64,000 nt of DNA from a virus. The notes below the pieces were generated by a model that did not search any database, had not been told where the DNA came from, and saw nothing but the letters and a program-made list of their open reading frames with translations. A program made the position numbers and the translations under genes. Within the stretch, counting starts at the first letter, position 1. Every line of letters starts with the position of its first letter. Positions 1-9,380 of this stretch are shown one piece after another. Where the stretch lies: positions 62,001 through 126,000 of IMG/VR virus record IMGVR_UViG_3300002138_000147. One strand, 5' to 3'.

Positions 1-918
1 TTTTAAATAATCAGTTGTATCGCCATCACTACCAAAAGTTACCTGTGTATCAATATAAACATCAAGTAATGTATCAGCCGAAATATCATCACCAAATTCA
101 TTAAATGGGAAGTCTATAAATTTAAATTCATTCAATTGAGTATCGAGTAAATTTCCATCAACTCCGTCTGTAACAAGGTATTCAAAAGTTATAATAGATC
201 CAAGCGGTGGAATTGCTCCTTCATTACCATTACCAAATATAATATCAACGCCACCAGAAAATGAAGTAAGTGTGACATAAGCCTGTTCAAGCGATAGCAT
301 ATCAAATTTATGACGTTTGTTTTGCCAAAGCTGTGAATCAACATACAGTTTAAATTTAAAGTTATCAATATCTTTTCCCACTGGTGAAGGGACAACAAAA
401 GATTGATTTTTTTCACCAGTTCCAGTAAAAGTTATTGTTTTGTAAGTTCCCTGTACAATTGGTAATGATATTGCTGTATCATTGTGTAATGTAAATGTAG
501 CTGTGTCTTGGTTAAGATCAACAATATAATCAAAATTATTTTTACTGTTTTTTAATCTGGAACGATTTGCAAATGTAATAGATGTGCCACCAATCTCAGC
601 TGCTATATCTACACCTTGTTTAAGTTTTACATTAATACTACCTGATGCACTTTGTCCTCTTGATGGATTATATTGACCAATGCGTGCAAGGGCTCTAATT
701 GCTTTTTCATTAGCATTTAAAGGATCGTTTATATCAAAAGATCGTTGAACATTTTGAACATTTAATTGTGTGAATTGAAATAACTGTGTAAGTGTTTGAA
801 GAATTTGACCAAATGGTGATGCAAGCGTAAACACACTGTCCGCACGACTATACATTTGTTTAAGGTTGTAAACAATTTGTTGATACAGTTTTTTAAATGT
901 TATTTCGGTTAATTTCAT
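1..918 (-). CDS. Baseplate wedge protein, gp6-like (partial)
   Basis: An open frame of 306 codons runs from an ATG at 918 to the window edge with no stop, so the C-terminus lies outside. The start region (MKLTEITFKKLYQQIVYNL) has the helical N-terminus followed by a beta-rich part with NEKAIRALARIGQYNPSRG and FGNGNEGAIPPLGS, the pattern of the T4 gp6/J baseplate wedge family, where an 'FG(D/N)G..G..P..G' stretch is typical. The gene overlaps the stop of the upstream gene by one base (TAATG), which suggests translational coupling. In the virion this protein would form the inner iris of the baseplate. The family call is by motif only; other baseplate wedge proteins are possible. Confidence 0.7.
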   Translation of the reverse strand, partial: MKLTEITFKKLYQQIVYNLKQMYSRADSVFTLASPFGQILQTLTQLFQFTQLNVQNVQRSFDINDPLNANEKAIRALARIGQYNPSRGQSASGSINVKLKQGVDIAAEIGGTSITFANRSRLKNSKNNFDYIVDLNQDTATFTLHNDTAISLPIVQGTYKTITFTGTGEKNQSFVVPSPVGKDIDNFKFKLYVDSQLWQNKRHKFDMLSLEQAYVTLTSFSGGVDIIFGNGNEGAIPPLGSIITFEYLVTDGVDGNLLDTQLNEFKFIDFPFNEFGDDISADTLLDVYIDTQVTFGSDGDTTDYLK

Positions 919-1544
919 TACGTGTCAGTACTCAATCTGTTTACTACTTCTTTATATATCTCGTCTATAGTCATACCTTTCTCCATAGTCGTATTAATAT
1001 TTTCTGCTTCAGGTTTAATTATTATCCATTTTTCTTTTACATATCTGAGAATTAATACATTTTCTGCATTAGCTTCTTCAAGAAAAAATGTAAATGTTGT
1101 CAATGCACTCGGTGTTACACCTTGTGGCTCATACCGAAGATTTTGAATAAATCGATCAGAGTTTATTTCTTTAAATTCAGCATTAAATTTATCTGTACCA
1201 CTAATAGTAAAACTACTAATTTCACTATTACTTTTTTCTTCACTTATATTGTTTAGTATATCATTGATAAGTGTTAATACATCATTTGTAAGATCAATAG
1301 TTTTATATTCACCATCCTGTCTGTATAAGTATGTAATTGATTGATGTGTTAATTTTTCCATCTTCTCATCAAACCAAAATATAAATTTTAAATTTAAAAA
1401 GAAATTACTTTCCCATGTCATTCCTTGAATACAATAGATGAGTTTCCACCCGTCAGTTGTATGCTCACGTAATTTATCAAAAAATAAAGTTTTATATTTT
1501 TTGATTTCTTCCTCAAATGTTGTCAATACTATTTTTGCATCCAT
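918..1544 (-). CDS. Hypothetical protein in baseplate operon
   Basis: 208 residues, no family recognised. It is acidic, mixed alpha/beta, without membrane segments or signal peptide. It lies 3 bases after the 1043-residue structural gene and its TAA overlaps the ATG of the gp6-like gene, so the three form one transcription unit. Position between two baseplate genes suggests a small baseplate wedge or assembly protein (a T4 gp53- or gp25-like role), but that is only inferred from context. Confidence 0.6.
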   Translation of the reverse strand: MDAKIVLTTFEEEIKKYKTLFFDKLREHTTDGWKLIYCIQGMTWESNFFLNLKFIFWFDEKMEKLTHQSITYLYRQDGEYKTIDLTNDVLTLINDILNNISEEKSNSEISSFTISGTDKFNAEFKEINSDRFIQNLRYEPQGVTPSALTTFTFFLEEANAENVLILRYVKEKWIIIKPEAENINTTMEKGMTIDEIYKEVVNRLSTDT

Positions 1545-1547
1545 TTA

Positions 1548-4500
1548 TCAAATTTTTTCAATTTGAATACTGTATCGCTGTTCGATATTATTAAAAGGTA
1601 CTACAGTATCACTGATTCGAACCATAGAAAGTTTGAATCCTCTAAGGAATGTAAGATTTGGCATAGAATATACATACTTATCAATGTTTCTATAAACACC
1701 AGTAGGAAGTGTGTTTACATCAGTAACGTTGTCATAGTTTGTCAAAAGCACAAACATATCTTGATTGATATTGATGTTCACACCAATATCAATACGTGTA
1801 ACACGTTTAATTACTGGACGTACTTTTGCACCACCAGGAATTGTAAAAACACCAGGAGCTGTAATATCATCTGGATTTATCAATCCATTTTCTGTACTTA
1901 AATACACCTCGTTGATGAAACCTGAAGTATTTGCTCTTGCATCTACACTTACAGTAACACCTGGGATATTAATATTTGTAAGACCCGGATAATTGACAAG
2001 TGTACCTGAAGGATAACCTGTACCAGCATCTACAATTTCAATATCTACTACTTCAGCTCTTATGTATGATGGATTATTTAAAGTATTGTATACTACATAT
2101 TGTCCAGACAAATCTGTATATGCGTTTGTAGGTGCAGCTGGTTCTTTTTCAATAAGAAAATTTTCAATAAATACACGAGAAAGTCTTTCAATAAATGAAC
2201 GATCAGTTACATCAATACGACTAATAAGATCATCTTCAATTACAAATGAAAAAATACGGTCGTTTGTATTAGCCTTCGAGTAGAAAACATTACGTACTTT
2301 CCATGTTGGAACATTGTCAGAATATTGTGTATGTGTCTCGTTAAATTCATTTGTACCATCCCAGTTAACAAGAACCGGTAAATCAAACGTTTTTACTAAT
2401 TGTTGTGATATAGTTATACCATCATCATAATTAATGTAAAAATCAAGTTTTTTATCTCCAAATGGTGAAACAGGCACAGTTGAACCCGAAAGTACTGGAT
2501 TAATTTTTGGTTGTATAATAATATCTATTTTCTGTTTGTAGAACAAATCCTTTTCAAGCGTGATTGATAATTTATCTTGCTCAATAGTTGTATCATATGG
2601 TTGAGCTGGTGAAGAGTTATCGTTGTTGTTTATTACAACAAGAAAATCTTTACCATTCACAACTTTAATTTCTTTTGGAACTGGTACAATTTCTGTAAGC
2701 GTATTGGCATTCAATACCTCAGTAAACATATCCTTTGTACTAAATTGATAAACAAAACCGTACTGCTTATCAATACTGTTTAATCGAACAACAGCTGGTG
2801 TAACAGATGTATCAAGATACGGTATAATTGTATCTGATTCGCCCATTTGAAGTGTAGAATAAATCGTAAGCAAATTCTCAAGATTATTCATACGTGAACG
2901 AATAGAATCAACAGATTCCTGTGTATAGACAAGTCCAGTTAAACCATCAACCTGTTGTCGTAATCCTTGCATTGAATTCAAGAACGTTGTTAGCTGATCG
3001 TTAAAATATGTAATACGTGTAAGAGCCTCATAGTATAGCTCCATTCCAAACATTGAATAAACTTTATCCGGGTCAAATGTTGGTGTTTCAGTACCTGATT
3101 CAATTGAAACATTTGTATCAAGAGTAAACGTAAATGCATTACCATCTTGAAGTCCATTAGATACAAGTTTTGTTTGTTCAGGAATTTTAGTTTTAAGTAC
3201 ATCAATGTCATTATCTGGAGTGTCAAGAAATTCAACAGCATAAAGATTAGTTGCACTTCTTACATTTGTACCTGTAACATCTTCAATTGTATAATACCAA
3301 AGAATAGCATTAAATTTAAAATCTTTTGGCGCAGTATTGTTAAATGCTGTTGCAGCAAATTCATTAAATGAATCAATTGGAAGTGCATAAGACACAGCTT
3401 TCGCATAATCATTAATATTCAAATTAAGTGAAAGACCATCAAGTCCTTCAGATCTGAAGTCTGGCCATTTCAAGAATGGAGCAATGTTAGACAACGCATA
3501 GTTTCCATAATATGCACCAGAACGCGTTGCAACGTTACCAACGGATGTTTTATACTGAAAAGAGTTGTTATCAAATTGTGCCCAAATATCACCTGGATAC
3601 AATGACGGATCAACAAGTATTGGATTGTTTGGATGTTCTCCACCCTGGATCTCTTGTTGAATTTCTGCATTCAATATTGGGAATGTAAGGTTTGGTTTGT
3701 AATTGTTATCATCCTTTACATTCCAAAGTGTATACGGCGTCAAACCATGTTGTCCTGAAATATGTGCAAATGTTTCTGTATATGCTCTATCAGCAAGTTG
3801 AACATTATTTACACCACTAATTTCACCAATATATTGAACAAATCGTTCATATGCTGAGTAAAGTTCAAGTGTATTGAGAGGTTGTAAATCACCTAAAATT
3901 ACTGATGTATCAGCAATAAGCATGATTGTGTCATTAGTGTTTGATAAGTTTGTTGTATCAACACCCGATACAACTAATAAAGACTGTGTTGTAGAATAAT
4001 TTGGTACAGAGTCAATATTTGGTCTGTTAATTAATATTTTATCACCAGGTTTAAAAGTTGTTCCATTACTCAATTGTAATGTGATGTACTGTTCACCAAC
4101 ACCAACTGTTATTACTGGTGTAAGCGATGGAATAAGACCATCAATTGTTGCATTAATAACACTATACGTATCATTGATACGCTCTTTCCATAAATATTCA
4201 CGAAAATGTGATGTGTTACCCGATGGTCCAGTATTATCATATTTTGAACTGGCACCAAAATAATCATTTGTAGTATCAGCCGGTTCAAAATCAATAAGCT
4301 TTGTTTTTAATGCCCATTTCCAAAATATTTTTTCTGTTGTTGTAAAAGGCTCAAATGTATCATAGTAAAATGTATTAGCATTTACTTTACTATTACGAAT
4401 AGTTGTTTCATGATTAGCAACGTAATTACGTAATGATTCTACCAATTGATCTTTAAATGTAGCTGGAGCGATTGATGTAGCATTATCATAAAACGTTGTT

Positions 4501-4679
4501 TCAAAGTCCATGACACCTTCAATCACATCTTGGCGCGGAAAGTTTACCAGAACAAAGTGTGAGAGTGACATCTTATAGTTGTCATTCTGTGTTTCAAAAT
4601 TCTTATCCTCAGCAACTCCTGGAAACACATAAAGTGTTGTCCCATTTTTTTTGAGAGGTTTGTACAATGGTGTAAGCAT
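1548..4679 (-). CDS. Large virion structural protein, probable baseplate wedge
   Basis: 1043 residues, ending in TGA. The protein is rich in Thr, Asn, Asp and short beta segments, with no membrane segment. The first 170 residues (FPGVAEDKNFETQNDNYKMS, FYWKWA-like aromatic stretch) are mixed, a coiled-coil-like section lies near residues 560-600 (LRQQVDGLTGL, IRSRMNNLENLL), and the rest is beta-rich. First gene of the three-gene baseplate operon, with a TGATATATAAA late-type promoter 25 nt before its ATG. Size and position resemble T4 gp7, but no diagnostic motif was found, so the specific role is inferred. Confidence 0.6.
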   Translation of the reverse strand: MLTPLYKPLKKNGTTLYVFPGVAEDKNFETQNDNYKMSLSHFVLVNFPRQDVIEGVMDFETTFYDNATSIAPATFKDQLVESLRNYVANHETTIRNSKVNANTFYYDTFEPFTTTEKIFWKWALKTKLIDFEPADTTNDYFGASSKYDNTGPSGNTSHFREYLWKERINDTYSVINATIDGLIPSLTPVITVGVGEQYITLQLSNGTTFKPGDKILINRPNIDSVPNYSTTQSLLVVSGVDTTNLSNTNDTIMLIADTSVILGDLQPLNTLELYSAYERFVQYIGEISGVNNVQLADRAYTETFAHISGQHGLTPYTLWNVKDDNNYKPNLTFPILNAEIQQEIQGGEHPNNPILVDPSLYPGDIWAQFDNNSFQYKTSVGNVATRSGAYYGNYALSNIAPFLKWPDFRSEGLDGLSLNLNINDYAKAVSYALPIDSFNEFAATAFNNTAPKDFKFNAILWYYTIEDVTGTNVRSATNLYAVEFLDTPDNDIDVLKTKIPEQTKLVSNGLQDGNAFTFTLDTNVSIESGTETPTFDPDKVYSMFGMELYYEALTRITYFNDQLTTFLNSMQGLRQQVDGLTGLVYTQESVDSIRSRMNNLENLLTIYSTLQMGESDTIIPYLDTSVTPAVVRLNSIDKQYGFVYQFSTKDMFTEVLNANTLTEIVPVPKEIKVVNGKDFLVVINNNDNSSPAQPYDTTIEQDKLSITLEKDLFYKQKIDIIIQPKINPVLSGSTVPVSPFGDKKLDFYINYDDGITISQQLVKTFDLPVLVNWDGTNEFNETHTQYSDNVPTWKVRNVFYSKANTNDRIFSFVIEDDLISRIDVTDRSFIERLSRVFIENFLIEKEPAAPTNAYTDLSGQYVVYNTLNNPSYIRAEVVDIEIVDAGTGYPSGTLVNYPGLTNINIPGVTVSVDARANTSGFINEVYLSTENGLINPDDITAPGVFTIPGGAKVRPVIKRVTRIDIGVNININQDMFVLLTNYDNVTDVNTLPTGVYRNIDKYVYSMPNLTFLRGFKLSMVRISDTVVPFNNIEQRYSIQIEKI

Positions 4680-4704
4680 TAAGGAATAAAACGAGTTTGT
4701 TGAG

Positions 4705-4715
4705 TTTATATATCA
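4705..4715 (-). promoter_or_regulatory. Late-type promoter element
   Basis: TGATATATAAA on the minus strand, 25 nt before the ATG of the 1043-residue structural gene. It belongs to a recurring set found before structural genes in this window. Confidence 0.55.
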
Positions 4716-4764
4716 TATTCAAGACATCCTTCTAAGTTTGATAAAATATTAAATTGTTTTCTAT

Positions 4765-4808
4765 ATGTGCACTATGTGCCTATAATACATATGTGGCACA
4801 CTTTTTAA
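4765..4808 (+). repeat. Repeated intergenic element, copy 1
   Basis: Contains ATGTGCA...ATGTGC, then ATACATATGTGGCACACTTT. A close relative lies at 49733-49777 in the same orientation, and its right half recurs inverted at 62840-62868. All three sit in intergenic gaps next to promoters, so this may be a regulator binding site. Function not known. Confidence 0.5.
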
Positions 4809-4819
4809 ATCATTTTAGA

Positions 4820-4830
4820 TGATATATAAT
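4820..4830 (+). promoter_or_regulatory. Late-type promoter element
   Basis: TGATATATAAT, 21 nt before the ATG at 4852. Confidence 0.55.
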
Positions 4831-4851
4831 TTAAATTAGTAACTCAAAGTT

Positions 4852-5313
4852 ATGATAACAGATTTTAATCAATTCATAAATGAAAATTCTCTCAATAGTT
4901 TGGGTAGTCTTAATATTATTAAGCCAAAGAGTTCTAACATAAACATAGATGCATCTTTAATACTTAAAAATGCATTACAAGAGAAGTTACCTAGTAATTA
5001 CTATGTAGATGTAATTAAACGTGGTAGTGAATATGCAGCACTTGTTAAGCCTCCTGGAAACGGTAGAGCAATAGATATTGAATTAGGTTCAGACATTAAT
5101 GTTGAACATGTAACACAACTTGTATGTAGTAGATTTCCAAACCTAGCAGCAACATGTACGTTTGAGTCAAATGAACAATCTCATGCTGAAGAGAAACCAA
5201 AGAAGAATGTGAAGACTGGTGATGGTATTTATTATACAAAAAGATTAAACCTTACAATTGATCCTGAAGGTGTTGGACCAGATAAAACACTTGATAACAC
5301 ATCTGAAGAATGA
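4852..5313 (+). CDS. Hypothetical protein with capsid-targeting-like N-terminus
   Basis: 153 residues, no family recognised. The start MITDFNQFINEN closely resembles the starts of the proteins at 6485-7000, 18577-18921 and 26450-27016. In T4, internal head proteins and Alt carry a short N-terminal targeting peptide cut by the prohead protease after (L/I)xE; here INE at residues 9-11 would fit. The C-terminus is hydrophilic and charged. The ATG of the next gene overlaps its TGA (ATGA). A packaged head protein is the best guess from the N-terminus; no enzyme motif was seen. Confidence 0.65.
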   Translation: MITDFNQFINENSLNSLGSLNIIKPKSSNINIDASLILKNALQEKLPSNYYVDVIKRGSEYAALVKPPGNGRAIDIELGSDINVEHVTQLVCSRFPNLAATCTFESNEQSHAEEKPKKNVKTGDGIYYTKRLNLTIDPEGVGPDKTLDNTSEE

Positions 5314-5705
5314 AAAATATACGCACTAAAAAAAATATAGAATATATTTCTGAAGGTTGGGCTGGCGATTTGTTAACTAAATATAAGAAACAATTCAATA
5401 TTTTTTTTGCAAAGCTTAAAAAACAATTTGCATTTAATGATAGTGCACGTGAAATTATAGCTGATTATATTCGTACAGGTGAACTGACAAAAGAAGAAGC
5501 ACAACAATTAAAAATTATTGTAAGAGATACACTTAAACTTGTTGGTTTGGGTGTTATAGCACTTAACCCTTTACCTGGTGGTACACTTCTTTTGATTTTT
5601 ATTATCAATAGTGCCAAACGTCTAGGAATTGATATCATACCGTCACAGTTTATAAATCATGATTTACAAACATTAGAAACAGAGCCTGTGTTGATTCCAA
5701 ATTGA
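5310..5705 (+). CDS. LETM1-like small protein
   Basis: 131 residues. Residues 45-110 (SAREIIADYI, LTKEEAQQLK, VRDTLKLVGLGVIALNPLPGGTLL) resemble the LETM1-like segment seen in short phage and bacterial proteins: a helix, a 'KEE' turn and a hydrophobic helix ending in N-P-x-P-G. The hydrophobic stretch near residues 72-100 may associate with membrane. The N-terminus NIEYISEGWAGDLL contains an ISE that could be a prohead-protease cut site. Translationally coupled to the upstream gene by ATGA. Function unknown. Confidence 0.55.
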   Translation: MKNIRTKKNIEYISEGWAGDLLTKYKKQFNIFFAKLKKQFAFNDSAREIIADYIRTGELTKEEAQQLKIIVRDTLKLVGLGVIALNPLPGGTLLLIFIINSAKRLGIDIIPSQFINHDLQTLETEPVLIPN

Positions 5706-5822
5706 TCTACCTATATAAACGTACTATTTTATTTTTTAAATGTAATAGAAGTCATATAAACACTATCTATTCAAGTTTATGATATATTTATTTCGTTAAT
5801 ACAAACTTTATGTGTATATTTG

Positions 5823-5832
5823 TGATATAAAT
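5823..5832 (+). promoter_or_regulatory. Putative promoter
   Basis: TGATATAAAT lies 26 nt before the ATG at 5859 and is directly preceded by a host-like TATATTTG at 5815-5822, so the gene may be read by both promoter classes. Confidence 0.4.
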
Positions 5833-5858
5833 AGTGTAAAGCAATCAATAAATAAGAT

Positions 5859-6083
5859 ATGTCAGTAGCTAAAAATTGTAATAAACTTTTCACCGAAATG
5901 ATTGAGGAAAGAGTATCAACAACTCTACCAGACGATCAAACTATTCGCAATCATACCCGCGTTCTTGCACTTCAAAGTAAAGTTCCATTTATGTTTACGG
6001 TTTGTGGTGCATATGTAAATGATAAATGTCATATTCATGCATCGTATGTTGAAGAACATTTTGTAAAGCTTATCAATTTATGA
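5859..6083 (+). CDS. Hypothetical protein
   Basis: 74 residues, not recognised. It has two Cys near the middle (VCGAYVNDKCHIHASY) but no clear zinc site. It is coupled to the HNH gene by an ATGA overlap, so the two are probably co-translated. Confidence 0.55.
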   Translation: MSVAKNCNKLFTEMIEERVSTTLPDDQTIRNHTRVLALQSKVPFMFTVCGAYVNDKCHIHASYVEEHFVKLINL

Positions 6084-6484
6084 AGACTAATTACATCAAA
6101 AAAGAATCATATACTGTAAAGCAGATTTTTGATGCTATGAACAGTATTGATGCAACAAATAAAAAAAGAATTGTTGATTTTGATGGAGATCCTATTAAAA
6201 TGGATTCACAACGATATTATCTTTTCAAACGTGATGGATGCGTATGTGTGGATTGTGGACTTGAAGGAACATTTTTTCGTAAAGAACGTGATGCTAACTT
6301 CAATCACAAACAAGCAATTGAACCACGATTTCACTTTAATCTTTATGCTATCGATGAAAATGGTGAAGAAGTAATGATTACAAAAGATCATATCTGGCCC
6401 AAATCAAAAGGTGGATCAAATACTATGAAAAATTATCAGGTTCTATGCTATACGTGTAATCAGAAGAAGAAGAACAAATTCTAA
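6080..6484 (+). CDS. HNH endonuclease
   Basis: 134 residues with a C-terminal HNH nuclease fold: CVDC near residues 53-56 and CYTC near 124-127 as the two zinc knuckles, and ITKDHIWPKSKGGSNTMKNYQ between them, where D-H, the Asn and the following His/Asn positions are the HNH signature. Such stand-alone phage HNH proteins nick or cut DNA and are often mobile homing-type genes. The preceding small gene is coupled to it. It points towards the convergent ADP-ribosyltransferase-like gene with no gap. Confidence 0.85.
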   Translation: MKTNYIKKESYTVKQIFDAMNSIDATNKKRIVDFDGDPIKMDSQRYYLFKRDGCVCVDCGLEGTFFRKERDANFNHKQAIEPRFHFNLYAIDENGEEVMITKDHIWPKSKGGSNTMKNYQVLCYTCNQKKKNKF

Positions 6485-7000
6485 TTATTTGATTACATTT
6501 ATATCAGATGTATTAAATACAACATAAATATTATAATCACCATCAGCATAATAATTTGTGTTCATATTATTAACAATTACACCATCGTAACCTTGTTCTT
6601 GTAAAGTTTTACGCATATTTTCACCACCACCCATACTATCAACAGTTTGAAAATATGTTTGTCCTGGATCATCTACATCAATATCATCAATATGGTCTTT
6701 AAGAATCCATGGATTCTTCATATTTAATTTTGCAGATATTATTTGACCATTAGTATTATCAGTTTTAACATATTTATCATAGTTTAAACTATATTCTATT
6801 AAACCTGCAAACCATTTTGCCATTATAATATTATCAGTAAAAAAAATACCTAATGCTTGATCAGTTGTACCACCATATGTGTTTGTACTAATTTCTGAAT
6901 TAATTTTAAATGATGTAAATTTTCGAGTAGTTCCATGATATACTACATTATTTGAATTAACTTCGTTAACATGTTTCCATTCATTCAATGTTGTAATCAT
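6485..7000 (-). CDS. ADP-ribosyltransferase-like protein, possibly packaged in the head
   Basis: 171 residues. After an N-terminal MITTLNEWKHVNEVN peptide comes NVVYHGTTRKF, then GIFFTDNIIMAKWFA, a GYDGVIV block and a C-terminal YNIYVVFNTSDINVI. The 'YHGT ... FFTD ... A..FA ... GYDGV ... YVVF' order is the layout of small ART-fold proteins that use NAD+, with His of YHGT in the first catalytic position. The N-terminal peptide matches three other proteins here and resembles the T4 capsid-targeting sequence; T4 packages the ADP-ribosyltransferase Alt the same way. No late-type box was seen; it is co-transcribed with the 501-residue gene (ATGA overlap). Activity and substrate are unproven. Confidence 0.65.
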   Translation of the reverse strand: MITTLNEWKHVNEVNSNNVVYHGTTRKFTSFKINSEISTNTYGGTTDQALGIFFTDNIIMAKWFAGLIEYSLNYDKYVKTDNTNGQIISAKLNMKNPWILKDHIDDIDVDDPGQTYFQTVDSMGGGENMRKTLQEQGYDGVIVNNMNTNYYADGDYNIYVVFNTSDINVIK

Positions 7001-8502
7001 ATTGTTGTTTCTGATTTTGTAATACTTAATCCAACCATTTCTTTTAAAATTATTGCAATCATTGTTGTATAAACAATTGTTGCAAGGCTATCATCTAAAT
7101 AAAGAGCATCTGTATAATCAACACTTTTAATTGTGTCTCTTACTAGATTTTTTGCAGCATCAGGAAGATTTAATATATTTTCTGCATCAAAATTTAATGC
7201 ATCAACATTGTCTATATCAAATCCAGATTTTTTAAATTGTTCAACAATATCAATTACATCCATATCTTTAAATGTATCATAAAGTGATTGTTTGACATCT
7301 GATGTGTAAAGAGCAAATACTGAACGTTCGTACTCAATCTGCTTTGTAAGCGCGCGCGTCATTTTGTTTACTACAAGAGATAATAATTTCTTTGTATCTT
7401 CATCAGATGGTTCAACTTGGTATGCCGTAAGTGTATCATAAACAATTTCAGCATACGGTGAGTTGCTTACAAATTCATAAATAGACATTACGTATGATTC
7501 ATAAGTTTTAAGTTTATCAACTAAATCATCATCAGACTTGATGTACGTATTATAAATCATTTTTGCATCTTTATCATTATCACCACTTGTAAGTTGTGAA
7601 TAAGCAAAACGTAAGATAGGAACGTCTTGTGTCATTTTTAAAACTGCCGTTGTTGTATATTCTGGTTTAGCACGTTCTTCATCAGATGTTTGTTGAAACA
7701 TGCTCCAAGGTTGAAGATCTTTTTCATTATAAATAAACTCTTGACCCTCATTATGATTAGAATTAATATAAGAATTTTGTTTAAGCCACTTTAACAAATT
7801 TGCATAAATAACAGTTAACTCTTCTTTTAAAGAATCCCAAATTCCAAGATTTTCATTGTTATATGTTTTTTCAGAACGTATTAAATATTTATCACCTTCA
7901 GTGATATAGAAAAAATCACTATTTAATACCATTTTATTAAGATCATTTTTAGTAAATCTTATTGTCATACCAGCAGCTTCATTAGTTGTTGTACTAGCAG
8001 TTGTACTAGCAGTTGTACTAGCAGTTTCATTTGAAGCATCCATTTCACTTTTTACAGAATGTGCTTCCAAATTATAATCGATAATTCCAGCTTCATTAGT
8101 CTCATCAAATGAACTAATTAAACTTTCAATGTTCTTTTTAAAATCACTCATTGAAATATTTGATCTGAAATTAACATTTAACATTAATTGGTGATGTTCT
8201 TCTGGCCAAGTTCGTTTTTCATCAACCGTCACACTGTAACCCAATTCATCAGCTTTTACTTTAAATTCTAAAGCTATATCAGACATTTCAAGATTATCAA
8301 GAGCATTTGCAATAATCCATAATCTAATTGCATCATTACTTTTGTTACGAATTGTTCTAAGAGCTTGTTCAAGTTTAGAATAAGGATCTTCATCATTCTC
8401 ATATTTTTTTATGAGTGATTGAATTTTTTCTATCTCTTTTTTGAGACGATTCTCAGCTTTTACTGGGTTACTATTAAGTATCTTTACATGTGACTTTTCC
8501 AT
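6997..8502 (-). CDS. Hypothetical 501-residue protein with Thr/Ser/Ala repeat
   Basis: Mostly helical and acidic, not recognised. Residues 17-60 are charged and coiled-coil-like; near residue 160-175 there is a low-complexity TASTTASTTASTT linker encoded by about three copies of a 12-bp DNA repeat (around 7985-8030), separating an N-terminal from a C-terminal domain. The last residues are hydrophobic (YTTMIAIILKEMVGL). It overlaps the ADP-ribosyltransferase-like gene by 4 bases. A virion-associated role is possible given the partner, but not shown. Confidence 0.55.
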   Translation of the reverse strand: MEKSHVKILNSNPVKAENRLKKEIEKIQSLIKKYENDEDPYSKLEQALRTIRNKSNDAIRLWIIANALDNLEMSDIALEFKVKADELGYSVTVDEKRTWPEEHHQLMLNVNFRSNISMSDFKKNIESLISSFDETNEAGIIDYNLEAHSVKSEMDASNETASTTASTTASTTTNEAAGMTIRFTKNDLNKMVLNSDFFYITEGDKYLIRSEKTYNNENLGIWDSLKEELTVIYANLLKWLKQNSYINSNHNEGQEFIYNEKDLQPWSMFQQTSDEERAKPEYTTTAVLKMTQDVPILRFAYSQLTSGDNDKDAKMIYNTYIKSDDDLVDKLKTYESYVMSIYEFVSNSPYAEIVYDTLTAYQVEPSDEDTKKLLSLVVNKMTRALTKQIEYERSVFALYTSDVKQSLYDTFKDMDVIDIVEQFKKSGFDIDNVDALNFDAENILNLPDAAKNLVRDTIKSVDYTDALYLDDSLATIVYTTMIAIILKEMVGLSITKSETTI

Positions 8503-8514
8503 AAACTATATATG

Positions 8515-8543
8515 AAAAAAGGGAGAAATCCTTCTCCCTTTTG
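8515..8543 (-). terminator. Rho-independent terminator
   Basis: Inverted repeat AAAGGGAGAA / TTCTCCCTTT with flanking A and T runs, directly after the sigma factor gene. Confidence 0.75.
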
Positions 8544-8559
8544 TATCAGCAAAAATGTA

Positions 8560-9216
8560 TTAATAATTCTCGTAAATATAAGAGAACTTTTCTTTTAATT
8601 TATTTTCGATAGTTGTTCGTCCGTGGTGTAAACGATTCTTCACTGTGTGAAGTTGTATACCTAATTGTTCACAAATTTCAGCGTAAGTATATCCTTCAAC
8701 ATCACGCATTGTAACAATGGTTTTGTAAATTGGACTTAAACGTTGAATTTCTTCAAGTGTTGCTTCATACTTGAGTTTTGTAATATTATCGTAATCAAGA
8801 TTTGATGTGTCGTGTTGTGATACTAAATGATACTGTAATGTGCTATAAGCATGATCATTCGTTTCGTGTGAACCACCATTTGTATCGATAAGAAAGATCT
8901 TTGAGCTATCAGTCTTGAATTTGTAAGCTAGATTTTTTCCAGCTGTAAATAACCATGTACTAAAATGATAATTGGGATCATACATGTCTATTTTTGTTAA
9001 AGCATTCATAAATGCTCTGTTCGCTAAATCTTCTGCATCTATTGTGTTGATATTCATCTTTTGAATATGCCACACAAGTTTAGGATAGTATTTAGCGTAA
9101 AAACGATTGAAGTTTTCACCGGTAACTTCTTCGAATCGTTGTTCGTAATTTGTTTTTTCCGAAACAATTGTGTAGTTTGCTGTAACGGAAGCCGTAGATG
9201 TTGTTGTAAATTCCAT
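8560..9216 (-). CDS. RNA polymerase sigma factor, sigma-70 family (ECF-like)
   Basis: 218 residues. Region 2 lies at about residues 36-105 (NRFYAKYYPKLVWHIQ, DAEDLANRAFMNALTKI, FSTWLFTAGKNLAY), with the 'DxEDLxNxxFxxxL' core and the WL-x-x-x-A-x-N segment typical of ECF factors. Region 4 is at about residues 150-205 (LSPIYKTIVTMRDVEGYTYAEICEQLG, HTVKNRLHHGRTTIENKL), a helix-turn-helix for the -35 element. It would redirect host RNA polymerase to phage promoters. The recurring TGATATATAA element is the obvious candidate target, and the gene has one 46 nt upstream of itself. Confidence 0.9.
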   Translation of the reverse strand: MEFTTTSTASVTANYTIVSEKTNYEQRFEEVTGENFNRFYAKYYPKLVWHIQKMNINTIDAEDLANRAFMNALTKIDMYDPNYHFSTWLFTAGKNLAYKFKTDSSKIFLIDTNGGSHETNDHAYSTLQYHLVSQHDTSNLDYDNITKLKYEATLEEIQRLSPIYKTIVTMRDVEGYTYAEICEQLGIQLHTVKNRLHHGRTTIENKLKEKFSYIYENY

Positions 9217-9262
9217 AAATTTTTTAAATCCTTTTTTAAATTGCCTTTAATGCTGATACAAG

Positions 9263-9273
9263 ATTATATATTA
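9263..9273 (-). promoter_or_regulatory. Late-type promoter element
   Basis: TAATATATAAT on the minus strand, 46 nt before the sigma factor ATG. Confidence 0.45.
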
Positions 9274-9380
9274 AACCCGGTCTCTTATATCAACTATTGT
9301 TAAGCTCTACTATAATAAACAAGTATTTGTGAAAAGGTTCCCGTCACTAAACAATTTTTTTCTTGAAATGTATAAAGAGT

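Noticed and set aside
189-416. Separate 75-residue ORF on the minus strand
   Set aside because: It is out of frame with, and inside, the gp6-like gene that runs to the window edge.
6485-8502. Toxin-antitoxin pair (ART-like protein plus 501-residue partner)
   Set aside because: The partner is too large, unlike known antitoxins, and the N-terminal peptide of the ART-like protein fits packaging better.
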